DNA from: Sphingopyxis sp. QXT-31
GTDB taxonomy: Bacteria > Pseudomonadota > Alphaproteobacteria > Sphingomonadales > Sphingomonadaceae
Direction of reading: 5' to 3'
DNA length: 64,000 bases
Assembly: GCF_001984035.1 (NCBI RefSeq)
Contig: NZ_CP019449.1
Span: 1,116,001 to 1,180,000, forward strand
Each line of letters opens with the position of its first letter. Position 1 is the first letter of the stretch. Positions 62,702 to 64,000 of the stretch are shown piece by piece. The notes beneath the pieces are model-generated. The model searched no databases. It worked only from the letters and a program-made list of their open reading frames with translations, and had not been told where the DNA came from. Position numbers and translations under genes: made by a program.

Positions 62702-63177
62702 GTCGCCTTGCCGGCCTTTTCGTCGCGACGCTCTCGCATTTCGGCGAGATAGTCCTCATACCGGCGCCAGCTTTGGTTGGCTGGCTCGATGACCATCCCA
62801 TTCGAGTGTAGAACCGTCTTGCTGCTGGTCGAATCGTCGTTGACGCCGTCGACGGTGACCGGGACAACGAACCCCTCCGCAGTCAGCGCCCAGGCGATAA
62901 CCGGTGTCTGCCAAGGACTGTCGTCTTCGTCGCCCGCGTCGCCGATCATGCCGACCAAGAAGGTGTTCGGCTCGGCCGCCACCATATGAACGGGGGTTTC
63001 CATTATCTTGTCGCGCACATAGCTGCGGATTTCACATGAGGTATCGTCGGCCAGTTCGACCGAATGGACAAAGCCCTTATGTCCGGTCGGCTGGAACGTC
63101 ACCTCGCGGGGCGGGCCGATTCTTGTAATGGCCGAAACAGGCCGCGCATTGCCCTGAATGTCGTCAAAAAATCGCAT
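62698..63177 (-). CDS. Hypothetical protein of the integrative element
   Basis: This 159-residue protein starts MRFFDDIQGNARPVSAITRI and contains WALTAEGFVVPVTVDGVNDD and ANQSWRRYEDYLAEMRERRD. No family was recognised. The protein is acidic in the middle and basic at the C-terminus. It overlaps the 3' end of the integrase by 4 bases in convergent orientation. There is no signal peptide or membrane segment. Its position suggests a cargo or regulatory role in the element. Confidence 0.6.
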   Translation of the reverse strand: MRFFDDIQGNARPVSAITRIGPPREVTFQPTGHKGFVHSVELADDTSCEIRSYVRDKIMETPVHMVAAEPNTFLVGMIGDAGDEDDSPWQTPVIAWALTAEGFVVPVTVDGVNDDSTSSKTVLHSNGMVIEPANQSWRRYEDYLAEMRERRDEKAGKAT

Positions 63178-63214
63178 TGGTTCCTCCTCGCGTAGAATGC
63201 ACAGTTGACGCTCA

Positions 63215-63463
63215 TCAGACGCGTTCGGCCAGCACTTTTTCGCGCCACGTTTTGACTTCGCGCTCGCTCCAGCGCGTCGCGGCGCCGCCCGGCTTGCACG
63301 ACTGCGGGAACTTGCCCTCGCGCATAAGGCGGTAAATCATCGTCTTCTTGATGCCCGCCAGTTCGATCACGGCCGCGAGCGGCAACAGCCGATCATCAAA
63401 GCCGTAGTCGACGGCAAAGGGCTCCTGCGGCGGCCGGGCGGCGCCTTTGGGGTTGGTCTTCAT
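63215..63463 (-). CDS. AlpA-type DNA-binding excisionase regulator
   Basis: The 82-residue protein begins MKTNPKGAARPPQEPFAVDY and carries the AlpA/MerR-like helix-turn-helix LLPLAAVIELAGIKKTMIYR followed by KFPQSCKPGGAATRWSEREV. AlpA regulators switch on int/xis in satellite phages of the P4 type, which agrees with the integrase nearby. The ATG at 63463 follows GGAGAAGAT. An in-frame ATG at 63547 would add 28 residues, but these overlap the end of the upstream gene. Confidence 0.85.
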   Translation of the reverse strand: MKTNPKGAARPPQEPFAVDYGFDDRLLPLAAVIELAGIKKTMIYRLMREGKFPQSCKPGGAATRWSEREVKTWREKVLAERV

Positions 63464-63536
63464 ATCTTCTCCAGTTTGGCGAGGGTTTCGCGGATCGAGC
63501 CGCTCCCGCCGCAAAGTCCGCAAATCCGCAAAGCGC

Positions 63537-63812
63537 TCAACATTCATCGGCGCCGACAGCCGAGCGCCAGGCCCCAGCACCGCCGGCTTTTGCGTCGTCG
63601 ACACAGCCGGTAGCCTCGTCAGGATCGGGCAACGCCGCGACCGCCTGTTCGGCCGCCCAACAAAGCACCCGGTCGAGGTCGTGCAGCTCGAGCACGGCGC
63701 CACCGAGCGCCAATTTCATCTCTCCCGGCGGCGCGCCGCGGCATTCGAGCGCGACGTTGAACTGCCACTCGTGCAGCAGCTCGGCGATCGGTCGCAAGGG
63801 TTTCGCGCTCAT
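63537..63812 (-). CDS. Hypothetical protein of the integrative element
   Basis: This 91-residue protein reads MSAKPLRPIAELLHEWQFNV and has GEMKLALGGAVLELHDLDRV. No domain was recognised. A cysteine-containing middle part (ALECRGA) and an acidic C-terminus are seen. Its ATG overlaps the stop of the next upstream frame (ATGA at 63809-63812), suggesting coupling within a small operon on the element. Confidence 0.55.
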   Translation of the reverse strand: MSAKPLRPIAELLHEWQFNVALECRGAPPGEMKLALGGAVLELHDLDRVLCWAAEQAVAALPDPDEATGCVDDAKAGGAGAWRSAVGADEC

Positions 63813-64000
63813 CGCACGCGTCTCCGGCCGACGCCGATCGCGTGCCGTAGCTTCTTGCTGTCGGCGAACATCGCTTCGAGTTCCTGAAATGCCCGGTCTG
63901 TGGGGCCGGATGCGATTGCATGGGCGAGATCGGAAACGGAGATGACGTCCACGCCGGGGCTGTCTTCGATTCCGCGCGAACGGCATTCTTCGCGAAGGTC
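63809..64000 (-). CDS. Hypothetical protein, C-terminal part
   Basis: The frame runs open from the right edge of the window and ends in a TGA overlapping the next gene's ATG. The visible 63 residues include VDVISVSDLAHAIASGPTDR and FQELEAMFADSKKLRHAIGV, with a basic end. It is a helix-rich stretch with no recognised family. The start lies outside the window. Confidence 0.5.
   Translation of the reverse strand, partial: DLREECRSRGIEDSPGVDVISVSDLAHAIASGPTDRAFQELEAMFADSKKLRHAIGVGRRRVR

Larger units (their letters stand above)
61094..64000 (+). mobile_element. Left end of an integrative element inserted at tRNA-Ser
   Basis: From the tRNA end onwards lie a tyrosine integrase, an unknown protein, an AlpA-type DNA-binding protein and two unknown minus-strand genes, with no core gene. 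This is the layout of the left end of a prophage, satellite or genomic island. The right end is outside the window, so type and size are unknown. Confidence 0.7.

Overview
The window is high-GC alphaproteobacterial DNA, most likely from a sphingomonad (Sphingomonadaceae, Sphingopyxis-like). This rests on the run hslV-hslU-rodZ-like-cpoB-tilS-ftsH, a bacterial Cdc48-type ATPase, rpoZ, and codon use and intergenic hairpins typical of that family. No taxon was confirmed by a search. Genes are densely packed and no stretch longer than 300 bases lacks a gene. The largest gaps are 43596-43826 (231 b), 40976-41168 (about 190 b), 6088-6285 (198 b), 54301-54489 (189 b) and 61094-61258 (165 b).

Region 1 (1-43595) is a large surface polysaccharide locus. 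On the minus strand, gmd-fcl (GDP-fucose), selO, and rfbF-rfbG with a 3,5-epimerase-like gene (CDP-6-deoxysugar) lead out of the left edge. On the plus strand, about 31 kb (6286-37363) run in one direction, largely with ATGA stop/start overlaps. They encode a uronate epimerase and nucleotide-sugar dehydrogenase, an O-antigen ligase-type protein, Wza/Wzc export and tyrosine kinase, several glycosyltransferases, an acyltransferase, a second polymerase-type protein, and a 4-ketoreductase with a WecA-like initiating transferase. Next come wbpB-wbpD-wbpE (diacetamido-uronate pathway), two hexapeptide acetyltransferases, an asparagine synthase-like amidotransferase, the flippase Wzx, and a HisH/HisF/WbpG-like amidotransferase set interrupted by a sulfotransferase. 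A glycosyltransferase and an FkbM methyltransferase end the run. Minus-strand wbpM and plus-strand wecB-wecC complete the precursor set. The inferred product is a complex, decorated (amidated or amidino-modified, acetylated, methylated, possibly sulfated) acidic polysaccharide carrying fucose, a WbpM-derived HexNAc and ManNAcA or diacetamido-uronate residues.

Region 2 (43827-60927) is core chromosome: the HslVU protease, a RodZ-like HTH protein, CpoB, TilS, FtsH, a DUF3800 protein, RNA polymerase omega, a phospholipase D-family protein, a PmtA-like methyltransferase, an MFS transporter, a Cdc48-like ATPase, a LysR regulator, tRNA-Thr, a DUF1905 protein and a cyclophilin.

Region 3 (61003-64000) is the start of an integrative element. 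A tRNA-Ser(GGA) is followed at once by a P4-type tyrosine integrase, an AlpA-like DNA-binding protein and unknown small genes that run off the right edge.

The most unusual points are these. A 42-bp perfect palindrome sits on the gmd start. The HisF-like subunit lacks both cyclase aspartates, and the WbpG-like partner has lost three of the four cysteines normal for its family. A 9-codon leader ORF is translationally coupled to wecB. A ladder of six ATG codons is embedded in the tyrosine tail of Wzc.
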